Shown here: positions 52,936 to 61,414 of the stretch, one piece after another
How positions within the stretch are numbered: position 1 is the stretch's first letter
Layout of the letters: each line of letters opens with the position of its first letter
Assembly (NCBI GenBank): GCA_045046905.1
Contig: JASFYU010000064.1
Location: forward strand, 1 to 64,000
DNA from: JASFYU01 sp045046905
GTDB lineage: Bacteria; Bacteroidota; Bacteroidia; Flavobacteriales; Flavobacteriaceae
Direction: 5' to 3'
Length of the DNA stretch: 64,000 nt
Notes under the pieces: generated by a model
Told to the model about the DNA's origin: nothing
Databases searched by the model: none
Seen by the model: only the letters and a program-made list of their open reading frames with translations
Position numbers and translations under genes: made by a program

Positions 52936-53766
52936 TTATTTTGAGTCCTTGGAATAGTTCTGTAGTTCTTTTTCAATTTTTTTGAGAAGGTTATCGGCCT
53001 TCTTGGCATAATCTGTTTCCGGATATTGCTTTTTTAGTGTAACATAGGCAGCTTTCGCTTCTTCTAGCCTTACTATCTTTCTGCGCTCGTAACTATTCAG
53101 CGCTAGTCTTGTCGCAGAATCGAACTTATAATAGAGGGCGGCTTCCCTATATATGGATCCCGCATTATCTGAAATAAAATTATCAAAGGCTGCTAAGGCA
53201 GGTGTTAAAAAGGCAAAATCAAACTCGCCAATCGTATTGAACTGTCTCGCTATCTCAAATGTCTTTCGCTCTTTTTTCGTGGTAAGCTCTTTTGCCATGG
53301 CATTGGCTTGTGCGAAGTATTCCGAATCTGGATAGGTATTTATAAAGAGTTGCAGTTTAATCAAGGCCTTATTGGTATCCGTTTGATCTAAGGAATAATT
53401 GGGCGATAGTTCATAATAACTCTTCGCTCCTAGAAATGCTGCCTCAGGAACTTTCTCACTTTTTGGATACGATTTTAAAAAGCGCTCGAACTGATAGCCA
53501 GCCATATTAAAATCTTCTCTCTCGAAATAAGTGTTCGCAAAAAAGAACATTACCCTTTCACCCTGGGGCTTACCTACATATTTTGGCGCAATTTGCTCGA
53601 ACAAACGATTGGCCCGTTTAAAATCTTCGGCATCATAATATTTCTGGGCAAGGTCGTATTTTGCCTTTACATTATCATTCTTGAGTATCTTTTGATAGTT
53701 ACTACAAGAATATAGAACCGTGGCCAAGCACAGAATCAGAACAAGTCTCCTTAATTTTAAAAACAT
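52936..53766 (-). CDS. bamD: Outer-membrane assembly lipoprotein BamD
   Basis: A 276-residue lipoprotein with signal LILCLATVLYSC and Cys near residue 21. TPR repeats follow (YDAEDFKRANRLFEQIAPKY, ANTYFEREDFNMAGYQFERF, AFLGAKSYYELSPNYSLDQT). BamD docks with BamA to insert beta-barrel proteins into the outer membrane. Length and order in the cluster bamD - omega - coaBC - DUF4835 - recN are typical. A 125-base spacer separates it from dapA. Confidence 0.94.
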   Translation of the reverse strand: MFLKLRRLVLILCLATVLYSCSNYQKILKNDNVKAKYDLAQKYYDAEDFKRANRLFEQIAPKYVGKPQGERVMFFFANTYFEREDFNMAGYQFERFLKSYPKSEKVPEAAFLGAKSYYELSPNYSLDQTDTNKALIKLQLFINTYPDSEYFAQANAMAKELTTKKERKTFEIARQFNTIGEFDFAFLTPALAAFDNFISDNAGSIYREAALYYKFDSATRLALNSYERRKIVRLEEAKAAYVTLKKQYPETDYAKKADNLLKKIEKELQNYSKDSK

Positions 53767-53891
53767 TTTGCAAAATTACGGATTCTCACCGGATTAAAAA
53801 AAACAATATTGATTCACTAAAATTAGGCCCTTTTAAACATTGGACAATATTTTTAGGGAAGATTTAACTTTAGAAAGAAAACATGGCGTTT

Positions 53892-54782
53892 CTATGAGTG
53901 TACTTTGACAAAAGGTTTTACATATTTGGCTATCTTTTCTTTTAGCCCTAGTGACGCCTCAATCAAAGGCAAACGCACTGTGGCATTTGAAAGCCCAATC
54001 GTCTCAAAGATAGACTTTATTCCTGCCGGATTACCTTCTTGAAAAATAAGATTCATACCCTCTTGAAGCGCATAATGTAATTGGTATGCAGACTCACTAT
54101 TCTTGTCAAGTGCTAATCGAATCATATTCGAAAATTCAATAGGAAGACCCTGACCTAAAACTGAAATCACACCTGATCCACCCGCAAGTACTGTAGGCAA
54201 TGCCGTAGGGTCATCTCCAGAGATTACATGAAAACCCGATGGTTTCTCTTTAATAAGCTGCATTACTTGAACCATGTTTCCTGAGGCTTCTTTTATCGCA
54301 ACAATATTTTCGAAATCCGAAGCCAGTCTCATCACGGTCTCGGGCAGCATATTGCTTCCGGTACGACCAGGAACATTATAAAGTATTACGGGTTTTGGAG
54401 AAGCATTTGCAATAGCCTTAAAATGTTGATAAATACCTTCCTGTGTAGGCTTATTGTAATAAGGCGACACTGAAAGAATCGCATCGAATGCGCTCAGGTC
54501 TAACCGATATAGCTCATCGATTACAGCCATTGTATTATTGCCCCCAACACCCAAAACCAAGGGCAGACGGTTAAGATTGGCTTTGATTACCGCATCTATA
54601 ATCAATTGTTTTTCAGTAGCCGTGAGGGTAACCGACTCACCAGTAGTACCCAAAACCACTAAATAATCTACACCGCCATCAATACAATAATTGACAATTC
54701 GACCCAATGCCTCAGTATCTACCGATTTATCTTTATGAAATGGCGTAATCAAGGCGACACCCGTACCAATTAATTTTTTCAT
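53892..54782 (-). CDS. dapA: 4-hydroxy-tetrahydrodipicolinate synthase
   Basis: First dedicated step of lysine and diaminopimelate synthesis, condensing pyruvate with aspartate semialdehyde. 296 residues. The TIM barrel starts TGVALITPFHKDKSVDTEAL; VVLGTTGESVTLTATEK, ILYNVPGRTGSNMLPETVM and the Schiff-base lysine in IVAIKEASGNMVQVM (near residue 168) are conserved. The start overlaps the DUF6913 gene by four bases. It is read toward bamD. Confidence 0.96.
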   Translation of the reverse strand: MKKLIGTGVALITPFHKDKSVDTEALGRIVNYCIDGGVDYLVVLGTTGESVTLTATEKQLIIDAVIKANLNRLPLVLGVGGNNTMAVIDELYRLDLSAFDAILSVSPYYNKPTQEGIYQHFKAIANASPKPVILYNVPGRTGSNMLPETVMRLASDFENIVAIKEASGNMVQVMQLIKEKPSGFHVISGDDPTALPTVLAGGSGVISVLGQGLPIEFSNMIRLALDKNSESAYQLHYALQEGMNLIFQEGNPAGIKSIFETIGLSNATVRLPLIEASLGLKEKIAKYVKPFVKVHS

Positions 54783-55315
54783 TTTTCAATTTCATTAAAA
54801 ACCTTTAAATACTTCTTAAGCTCAAGTTTAAAAAGCCTGAAGTCTTTCAAGGGAATATTTAATATCAAATCATTATATTTTTCATCAATTTCTTTAAAAC
54901 CCACCTTGACCCTTGCCTTGGTCTTAACGCTCATCAACTGCAACAACAGATTCTCTTCATTGTAGTAGTTGATTAAAAGATCATATTCTCTACTTAAAAA
55001 CTCAAGAGCATAACTATTTTGAATAGCACCCTTCCAACCCAGATCCTTATCCGAAAAGACAGGGGTCGAATACGGCGAATTTTTATCATAAAAACTTCTA
55101 TATCCGATAATCTTTACAGCGTTCGGCATTAACTTAAATTCCTCTATAAGCTCGAAAAAAAGTTCTGACTTTTCAAATTTATCCAAATCAACAATACAGC
55201 CCACAGAGGTTATTCCCTTACTCCTATCGATGTTAGAAGCCGGCTTTCCGAACTCCTCCCTCAAAAACTTTAGGGCAGATTTGTGCTTAAATCTATCTTT
55301 TATTCTCCTAAACAT
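54779..55315 (-). CDS. DUF6913 family protein
   Basis: A 178-residue soluble protein. KSALKFLREEFGKP, SVGCIVDLDKFEKSELFFEL, GWKGAIQNSYALEFLSREYD and DLLINYYNEENLLLQLMSVK agree with a conserved Bacteroidota family (DUF6913, from memory) found before dapA. The function is unknown. The fold looks alpha/beta with a possible GT-B-like or Rossmann-like order. It overlaps dapA by four bases. An outward -7-like element TACATTTG lies upstream (complement of 55333-55340). Confidence 0.8.
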   Translation of the reverse strand: MFRRIKDRFKHKSALKFLREEFGKPASNIDRSKGITSVGCIVDLDKFEKSELFFELIEEFKLMPNAVKIIGYRSFYDKNSPYSTPVFSDKDLGWKGAIQNSYALEFLSREYDLLINYYNEENLLLQLMSVKTKARVKVGFKEIDEKYNDLILNIPLKDFRLFKLELKKYLKVFNEIEK

Positions 55316-55322
55316 GTACTTT

Positions 55323-55340
55323 TACCTTTGTACAAATGTA
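55323..55340. promoter_or_regulatory. Overlapping divergent -7-like elements
   Basis: TACCTTTG (55323-55330, plus strand) and TACATTTG (complement of 55333-55340, minus) both match TAnnTTTG exactly. They face outward between the DUF6913 and 5'-nucleotidase genes. Neither has a clear TTG at 20 bases, so each would need help or tolerate a poor -33 box. Confidence 0.35.
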
Positions 55341-55382
55341 AAGAATCTCTACTGGTTTCTATAGGGCTAAGATAAAAGGATT

Positions 55383-56147
55383 ATGTATTTAAAAATAAAA
55401 CATTTTGTTATATATATAACAATTGGTTTTTGTTTTTCATGTAAAAACAAGGCTACATCGCTAAATGAAATCAAAGGAACACAGATTATAATCAACAGCT
55501 CTCTTACCTCATCTGATACCATAGAGGCCTTTATAACACCATATCGTGCGAGAATAAATGAGGTATTGGATAGCACCCTGACCTATACTCCAAAGACGAT
55601 AACCAAAGAAGACGGAGCGTACAACACTACTGCGGGCAATCTTTTGGCTGATATTGTTCTTTCGATGGCTGGCCCTGTTTTTGAATCACGCACAACCAAG
55701 ACCATTGATTTTGTACTCTTGAACCACGGGGGCATACGATCTATAATTTCTAAGGGAAAAGTCAATGCCCGAAATGCCTATGAGGTGATGCCTTTTGAAA
55801 ATTCTATAGTGATAGCCGAATTGGATGGCGCATCAGTCATGCGCCTGATATCGTATTTAATCGAGGAGCGAAAGCCTCATCCTATCTCGGGCATACAAAT
55901 TGTTTTAGCTAAAAACAATGAACTTCATGCGCTACATATACAAGGGAAAGCTTTTGATAAAAACCGCACCTACTATATAGCAACATCCGATTATCTAGCG
56001 ACCGGTGGCGACCGTATGTATTTTTTCAAAGAAGCCCTACAAATCACCGAAACTGATTACCTGATACGTAATGCGATGATTGATTATTTTAAAAAAGTAG
56101 ACACTCTTTCACCTAAGATTGATCAACGGTTCTATAAACTAAAATAA
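55383..56147 (+). CDS. 5'-nucleotidase C-terminal domain lipoprotein
   Basis: A 254-residue lipoprotein with signal VIYITIGFCFSC. It consists only of the substrate-binding 5'-nucleotidase C-terminal domain: EDGAYNTTAGNLLADIVLSM, VLLNHGGIRSIISKGKVNAR, NAYEVMPFENSIVIAELDGA and ATSDYLATGGDRMYFF, which hold the Asn, Gly-Gly-Ile-Arg and Phe residues that clamp the base. The metallophosphatase half is the next gene, two bases downstream. In most species both halves are one protein, so these two probably assemble in the periplasm. Confidence 0.9.
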   Translation: MYLKIKHFVIYITIGFCFSCKNKATSLNEIKGTQIIINSSLTSSDTIEAFITPYRARINEVLDSTLTYTPKTITKEDGAYNTTAGNLLADIVLSMAGPVFESRTTKTIDFVLLNHGGIRSIISKGKVNARNAYEVMPFENSIVIAELDGASVMRLISYLIEERKPHPISGIQIVLAKNNELHALHIQGKAFDKNRTYYIATSDYLATGGDRMYFFKEALQITETDYLIRNAMIDYFKKVDTLSPKIDQRFYKLK

Positions 56148-56149
56148 TC

Positions 56150-57061
56150 ATGGAACGTAGAAAATTTTTAAAAAATACTTCAGCTAGCTCCGCATTTATA
56201 GGATTGGGTGGGCTCTCGATGAATTCTTGTTTCGAAGAGAGTATAAAGCAAATCACTATTTTACATACCAATGACGTGCACAGTCATATAGACCCTTTTC
56301 CAAAAAACCACTCTGAATACCCGAACCTCGGAGGAATATCACGAAGGGCTACTCTGGTAGAAAAAATACGAAAAGAGAATCCGAATACCTTATTGTTCGA
56401 CGCAGGCGATATTTTTCAAGGCACCCCATATTTTAATTTCTATGGCGGAGAATTAGAGTTTAAGCTGATGAGTATGCTAAAATACGATGCCACGACCCTT
56501 GGAAATCATGATTTCGATAATGGACTTGGAGGGCTTTACACTCAACTTCCTCATGCAAAATTCAAATTGCTTTCCGCAAATTATGATTTCAAGAACACCC
56601 TAATGTACGGTCAGGTAAAACCGTACCATATCTATTTTATAAACGGTATTAAAATAGGGGTCTATGGTCTAGGAATCGAACTGCAAGGACTGGTAAGTAG
56701 AAAACTATATAAAGAGACCCAATATCTTGACCCCTATGAAATGGCCCAAGATTCGGAGCGTAAACTAAAAGAAGAAGAAGAATGCCAGCTTATCATTTGT
56801 CTTTCGCATTTAGGCTATGATTATAACCATAAACAAAAACCAAATGATTTGGGTCTGGCGGCACATACTGAACATACTGATTTGATCATCGGCGGCCATA
56901 CCCACACTTTTTTAGACAAACCCATTATTATTAAAAACAGAAACGGAAGAGATATTTTAGTCAACCAAGTTGGTTGTTACGGTATAAATTTAGGCCGGAT
57001 TGATTTTTATTTCGATAGCTCAAGAAACTATAAGGCCAAGGGCATTTCTATTAGAGTGTAA
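56150..57061 (+). CDS. 5'-nucleotidase N-terminal metallophosphatase
   Basis: A 303-residue enzyme with a Tat-like twin-Arg start (MERRKFLKN) and a Cys at about 27 (MNSCFEES), so likely Tat-exported and lipidated. All metal-binding motifs of the calcineurin-like phosphatases are seen: LHTNDVHSH, FDAGDIFQGTP, TLGNHDFDNG, CLSHLGYD and IGGHTHTF. It lacks the C-terminal nucleotide-binding domain, which is supplied by the preceding gene. The Tat signal on this half and the Sec lipoprotein signal on the other would place both outside the cytoplasm. Confidence 0.92.
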   Translation: MERRKFLKNTSASSAFIGLGGLSMNSCFEESIKQITILHTNDVHSHIDPFPKNHSEYPNLGGISRRATLVEKIRKENPNTLLFDAGDIFQGTPYFNFYGGELEFKLMSMLKYDATTLGNHDFDNGLGGLYTQLPHAKFKLLSANYDFKNTLMYGQVKPYHIYFINGIKIGVYGLGIELQGLVSRKLYKETQYLDPYEMAQDSERKLKEEEECQLIICLSHLGYDYNHKQKPNDLGLAAHTEHTDLIIGGHTHTFLDKPIIIKNRNGRDILVNQVGCYGINLGRIDFYFDSSRNYKAKGISIRV

Positions 57062-57072
57062 ACATTTTAAAA

Positions 57073-57525
57073 ATGATTGTTTTTAAAAGAACTACTCCTA
57101 AAGAAATAGATTTTATTGGGCTTATAACCGTTCTAGATGCCGATTTAAGCGAACGCGATGGAGCAGAATATGCATTCTACAATCAATTCAACAGTAGTAA
57201 TAGCCGTCAATATGCCCTAGTCGCATATTCAAACAGAAGCCTATAGGTTGTAGAGCCATAAAGCCATATGATTACGGTTCTATAGAAATCAAACGTATGT
57301 ACGTCACACCTAAAGCCTGTGGCCGGGGAAACTTCATCACAAATTTTAAAGAACTCGAAAATTGGGTAGTAGAATCACAGTATAAGAGTTCCATTCTGGA
57401 AACAGTTAAAAGGCAAGGTGAGGCTATAAATTTATACAAAAAGAATAATTATGTGATTACTCTCAACTATGGGCAATATCTAGATGTAGTGAATAGCATC
57501 TGCTTTAAAAAAGAAGTACCTTTCA
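57073..57525 (+). pseudogene. Frameshifted GNAT acetyltransferase
   Basis: The first frame from ATG 57073 gives DFIGLITVLDADLSERDGAE and QFNSSNSRQYALVAYSN, then stops at 57244-57246. The next frame continues the same protein without loss: IGCRAIKPYDYGSIEIKRMY, then RQGEAINLYKKNNYVITLNY and NSICFKKEV. One base is missing near 57236-57240 (AGAAGCCTATAGG). The acetyl-CoA loop normally RGKGIA reads CGRGNF, and the second frame has no stop before the next gene. This is therefore a decayed gene, not a programmed shift. Confidence 0.85.
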
Positions 57526-57540
57526 AAAATAAATTAAAAC

Positions 57541-58314
57541 ATGAAAAATATAAGCTTTTTATTACTGATGCTCATCAGTGCATTTTCTGTTCAATCTCAG
57601 CAAGAATCACGAGAATATTATCAACTTAAAATCTATTCTTTTGAAACCGAAGGCCAGGAAAAGCTCACCGATGATTATTTGAAAAATGCGTTCCTACCCG
57701 CACTAAAAAGGCTAGACATTAATAAGGTGGGCGTGTTCAAACTCAGGGCGACAGATTCAGAGACTTCTAAAAAGACTTATGTTTTGATTCCTTTTACGTC
57801 TATAGTCCAATTCAGCTTATTAGACGATACACTGGCTGTCGATAAAATTCATCAGCAAGCAGGCAAGGCGTATTTAAACGCTCCTCATAATCAACCAGCA
57901 TACCAACGGGTGCAATCGGTAATCATGAAAGCATTTGTTGATATGCCTAGAATGGAACCTTCTAAACTTGATGGGCCACGCAAAGACCGCATATACGAAT
58001 TACGGAGCTATGAATCAGCGAGCGAAATCCTTTATAGGAACAAGGTTGATATGTTCAACGCAGGTGGAGAGGTAAAGCTTTTTGACCAACTAAAGTTTAA
58101 TGCCGTGTTTTATGCCGAGGTCCTCTCAGGGGCCAATATGCCTAATTTGATGTATATGACAACCCACGCCAATCAAGAAACCAGAGACGCTAACTGGAAA
58201 GCTTTCGGGGCTGCACCTGAATGGCAAAAACTCAAAGTCGATCCCAACTATCAAAACAACGTTTCTTCGAATGACAAAAAGTTTTTGTATCCTACCGAGT
58301 ATTCGGATTATTGA
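57541..58314 (+). CDS. Secreted NIPSNAP-family protein
   Basis: A 257-residue protein with a Sec signal (about 1-19, SFLLLMLISAFSVQSQ). Two NIPSNAP-like ferredoxin-fold halves follow: YYQLKIYSFETEGQEKLTDD with FLPALKRLDINKVGVFKLRA, and RIYELRSYESASEILYRNKV with MFNAGGEVKLFDQLKFNAVF. The family name comes from a mitochondrial protein; bacterial members are exported and of unknown role. The start lies directly after the remains of the GNAT pseudogene. The last seven bases overlap the convergent small gene at 58308. Confidence 0.9.
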   Translation: MKNISFLLLMLISAFSVQSQQESREYYQLKIYSFETEGQEKLTDDYLKNAFLPALKRLDINKVGVFKLRATDSETSKKTYVLIPFTSIVQFSLLDDTLAVDKIHQQAGKAYLNAPHNQPAYQRVQSVIMKAFVDMPRMEPSKLDGPRKDRIYELRSYESASEILYRNKVDMFNAGGEVKLFDQLKFNAVFYAEVLSGANMPNLMYMTTHANQETRDANWKAFGAAPEWQKLKVDPNYQNNVSSNDKKFLYPTEYSDY

Positions 58315-58613
58315 TCAAACAAAACATATTCGACGATTTCTTTGAGTTCTTCTTTTAAAGAGTTTTCTGAAAAAGTCTTGTTCGCCCTTCGATACCAATA
58401 ACCGGCATTGTACTCGTCTCCTTCTTTGCGGTGTAGATAGGCATGGATCCAACTTCCGAGATCGTCATGCATATCTTGCGCTATAGTATGTGATTCTCCC
58501 CAACTTCCTTTGGCATCATACCAAAGGGCTTTAAGAGCCATAGGCCAGTTAGGAAGAGGTTCCTGAGCATCTAAACTGGCTAAAAAAATATCGTAAGAAG
58601 CAGGTTTTGTCAT
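58308..58613 (-). CDS. Small conserved hypothetical protein (101 aa)
   Basis: From the ATG at 58613 the protein reads MTKPASYDIFLASLDAQEPL, then ALKALWYDAKGSWGESHTIA, HDDLGSWIHAYLHRKEGDEY and AGYWYRRANKTF. It is soluble, helical and rich in Trp, His and Tyr. I recognise a small family found in diverse bacteria, often noted as hypothetical, but cannot name a function; the conserved His, Asp and Trp could bind a ligand. The frame is open for 102 bases upstream but without conserved sequence. It converges on the NIPSNAP gene with seven bases of overlap. Confidence 0.7.
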   Translation of the reverse strand: MTKPASYDIFLASLDAQEPLPNWPMALKALWYDAKGSWGESHTIAQDMHDDLGSWIHAYLHRKEGDEYNAGYWYRRANKTFSENSLKEELKEIVEYVLFDQ

Positions 58614-58700
58614 TGTTATTTGTTCTGTATGAGTTACTGTTTTTCTGTTTGTATTCGCATTGTACATTTTCTTTCGGCATCTGTTTATCAAAATCAAATC

Positions 58701-58835
58701 AACAACCTCGACCAAAGGGTACGAGGTATGCTTTCGAAAAACATTTTTTATTCCAATAGCTGTCGGAACGAGACAAACCTCAGGAAACCTGCGGGCCTGC
58801 CTGCGGTAGGCAAGTTAAACCCTCAATGAGGGATT
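58701..58835 (+). repeat. GC-rich dispersed repeat, long unit
   Basis: AACCTCGACCAAAGGGTACGA begins the unit, GAGGTATGCTTTCGAAAA matches 24644-24661, GCCTGCCTGCGGTAGGCAAG gives the hairpin, and TTAAACCCTCAATGAGGGAT forms the end. The final part overlaps the last codons and stop of ligA (58815-58832). Confidence 0.8.
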
Positions 58836-60827
58836 CAACATATCTAAAAATTCTTGTTCAGAGATAATGGGCACTCCCAATGTCTCTGCCTTAATGCGTT
58901 TGCTAGGCCCCATTTTATCTCCTGCCACTACATAATTCGTCTTTGAGGAAATTGAAGATGACACCTTACCGTTATTATCCTCGATAAGTTTTTTAAGCTC
59001 GGTGCGACTTACTTTTTCAAATACCCCTGAAACCACAAAGGCCTGCCCTTTGAACAGTTCGGTCTGATTTTCTAACTGTGCTTCGGAAAGCGAAAATTGG
59101 AGTCCGTAACTCTTTAGTCGATCTACCACTTCTACGTTCTTTTCATTTTGAAAAAACCCTACCACGCTCTGGGCAATGCGTTCCCCAATTTCATCTACCT
59201 GAGTCAATTCTTCTTCCGAGGCGACCATTAAAGCATCGATATTCTTATATGCTTTTGCTAGTTTTTTGGCAACAGTTTCCCCTACATAGCGAATACCCAA
59301 ACCGAACAGTAGCCGTTCGAAAGGAATTTGTTTGGAAGCTTCTACCCCCTTGACTAAATTTTCGGCAGATTTCTCAGCCATACGTTCTAGCGGCATGACA
59401 TCTTCCTTGGTAAGCGTGTACAGGTCGGCGTAATTTTCTATCAAGTCTTCTTTGAACAACAATTCTACGGTTTCACTTCCCAAACCTTCAATATCCATGG
59501 CCTTACGAGAGATAAAATGTTGAATTCGCCCCGTAATCTGAGGTGGACAACCATATTCATTAGGGCAGTAATGCTTGGCATCACCTTCTGCCCGTACCAA
59601 ATCGGTATGGCATTCAGGACAGTGACCTATATATTCAGTAGGTTTCGAATCCTGTGGTCGCTGGCTAAGATCAACGCCTATAATCTTAGGAATAATCTCT
59701 CCTCCTTTTTCAACAAAAACAGTATCCCCTTCACGAATATCCAATATGGCAATCTGGTCGGCATTGTGCAAAGAAGCCCTCTTAACTGTTGTTCCTGCCA
59801 GCAATATAGATTCTAGATTAGCGACTGGTGTAATGGCCCCGGTTCGGCCCACTTGATAGCTAATTGTATTTAAAACCGTTGAAACCTGTTCTGCTTTGAA
59901 TTTATAGGCCATTGCCCATCGCGGCGATTTAGCCGTATAGCCTAATTCCTCTTGTTGCTGCAAATTGTTCACCTTCACCACCACACCATCGGTTTCATAG
60001 GGCAGGTTATGGCGATGCACATTCCAATGGTCTACAAATTGCAGGACCTCATCGGTCGACTTACACAATTGGGCAACGGCCGGTATTTTAAACCCCCATT
60101 GCCTGGCTTTCTCTAAAAATTCAAATTGATTTTCAAGCTTTAAACCAACACCCACGATATTGTACAGCAAACACTCCAAAGGACGTTCTGCAACCTGTGC
60201 ACTATCTTGTAGTTTTAAACTGCCCGCAGCTGTGTTTCTGGGGTTCATATAAGGGTCCTCACCATTTTTGACACGTTCTCGGTTCATTTTAGCGAAACCT
60301 TCGAAGGGTAAAACAATTTCACCACGAATTTCAAATTTAGGTGGATAATCTCCTTTTAATTGCAAGGGTACGGAACGAACAGTTTTAATATTGGTCGTTA
60401 CATCATCACCTTGAAACCCGTCACCACGAGTAACGGCCCTAACCAATATACCGTCTTCATAAGTCAAATTAATACTCGCCCCATCATATTTGAGTTCACA
60501 GGTATATTCGACTTCAAGCCCTCCTAAAACACGTTGGATACGCTTTTCCCAATCTTCCAAATCTTCCTTAGAATACGAATTGGCTAATGAATACATACGG
60601 TGTTCATGTACTACGGTCTTAAAATTCTTGGTCACCATTCCTCCTACCCGAAGCGTTGGAGAGCTTGCATCGTGAAATTCAGGATGCTTTTCCTCTAACT
60701 CCTGAAGTTCTTTTAATTTCATATCAAACTCATAATCGGATATGGTAGAGGTGTCCTGTACATAATAGCTGTAATTATGTTCACGTAGTTTTTCACGAAG
60801 AGATTGTATCTTTTGTTGAGTATTCAT
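58815..60827 (-). CDS. ligA: NAD-dependent DNA ligase LigA
   Basis: Seals nicks in replication and repair, using NAD. 670 residues from the ATG at 60827, which overlaps the LOG gene's stop (TAATG). The adenylation domain carries KYDG (K113) in CELKYDGASINLTYE; EIRGEIVLP, MNPRNTAAGSLKLQD and YETDGVVVKV are normal. OB fold and Zn finger (CPECHTDLVRAEGDAKHYC), HhH repeats (GIRYVGETVAKKLA) and a C-terminal BRCT (FVVSGVFEKVSRTELKKLIE) follow. The end EFLDML is followed by NPSLRV, which lies in the dispersed repeat and looks like a repeat-derived extension. Confidence 0.97.
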   Translation of the reverse strand: MNTQQKIQSLREKLREHNYSYYVQDTSTISDYEFDMKLKELQELEEKHPEFHDASSPTLRVGGMVTKNFKTVVHEHRMYSLANSYSKEDLEDWEKRIQRVLGGLEVEYTCELKYDGASINLTYEDGILVRAVTRGDGFQGDDVTTNIKTVRSVPLQLKGDYPPKFEIRGEIVLPFEGFAKMNRERVKNGEDPYMNPRNTAAGSLKLQDSAQVAERPLECLLYNIVGVGLKLENQFEFLEKARQWGFKIPAVAQLCKSTDEVLQFVDHWNVHRHNLPYETDGVVVKVNNLQQQEELGYTAKSPRWAMAYKFKAEQVSTVLNTISYQVGRTGAITPVANLESILLAGTTVKRASLHNADQIAILDIREGDTVFVEKGGEIIPKIIGVDLSQRPQDSKPTEYIGHCPECHTDLVRAEGDAKHYCPNEYGCPPQITGRIQHFISRKAMDIEGLGSETVELLFKEDLIENYADLYTLTKEDVMPLERMAEKSAENLVKGVEASKQIPFERLLFGLGIRYVGETVAKKLAKAYKNIDALMVASEEELTQVDEIGERIAQSVVGFFQNEKNVEVVDRLKSYGLQFSLSEAQLENQTELFKGQAFVVSGVFEKVSRTELKKLIEDNNGKVSSSISSKTNYVVAGDKMGPSKRIKAETLGVPIISEQEFLDMLNPSLRV

Positions 60828-61411
60828 TAAACCTGATTTTTTTTGATCCATTTAGGTAAGGCCATGGGTTTGTAATCTTGCATTTTTTGTAACAGGGCAT
60901 TCACATTATCATCAACCAACAACAATTCATAGTTTTCTTGCTTTAGAAACCCTTGGGTTACCATTTTCTTTAGCATTTTAAGAAGATCATCATAAAATCC
61001 GTTTGTATTCAAGATTCCTATGGGATTTTGATGTAATCCTAATTGTGCCCAGGTTATCATCTCGAACAATTCTTCCAAAGTGCCATAACCTCCCGGAAGT
61101 GCAATGATGCCATCTGAAAGTTCGTGCATTTTCAATTTTCTATCGTGCATATTCTTGGTGATAATCAATTGAGACAATCCGCTATGAAACACCTCTTTCG
61201 ATTTTAGAAAATCAGGAATAATACCAATAACGTTTCCACCATTATCCAAGGCACTTTGCGCCATAATGCCCATTATCCCAATTTTCGCTCCTCCATATAC
61301 CAAAATAATATTCTGTTTGGCAAAAACCTTTCCTAGTTCCTTTGCGGCACTAATAATCTCTTGGTCATTGCCCTCACTGCTACCACAAAATACAACAATG
61401 CTCTTCATCAC
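60827..61411 (-). CDS. LOG-family protein (TIGR00730)
   Basis: A 194-residue protein of the Lonely Guy family, Rossmann-like nucleotide-5'-monophosphate phosphoribohydrolases often annotated as decarboxylases in error. The catalytic blocks VYGGAKIGIMGIMA and the PGGYGTLEE motif in IALPGGYGTLEELFEMITWA are complete. Its stop overlaps the ligA start and it is three bases past prmC, so it belongs to the prmC-LOG-ligA operon. MM start: ATG at 61411 or 61408. Confidence 0.92.
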   Translation of the reverse strand: MMKSIVVFCGSSEGNDQEIISAAKELGKVFAKQNIILVYGGAKIGIMGIMAQSALDNGGNVIGIIPDFLKSKEVFHSGLSQLIITKNMHDRKLKMHELSDGIIALPGGYGTLEELFEMITWAQLGLHQNPIGILNTNGFYDDLLKMLKKMVTQGFLKQENYELLLVDDNVNALLQKMQDYKPMALPKWIKKNQV

Positions 61412-61414
61412 TAC

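Noticed and set aside
57297..57629. Frame that could be a separate 110-residue protein
   Set aside because: Its first two thirds are the second half of the frameshifted GNAT, and its end runs into the NIPSNAP gene in another frame.
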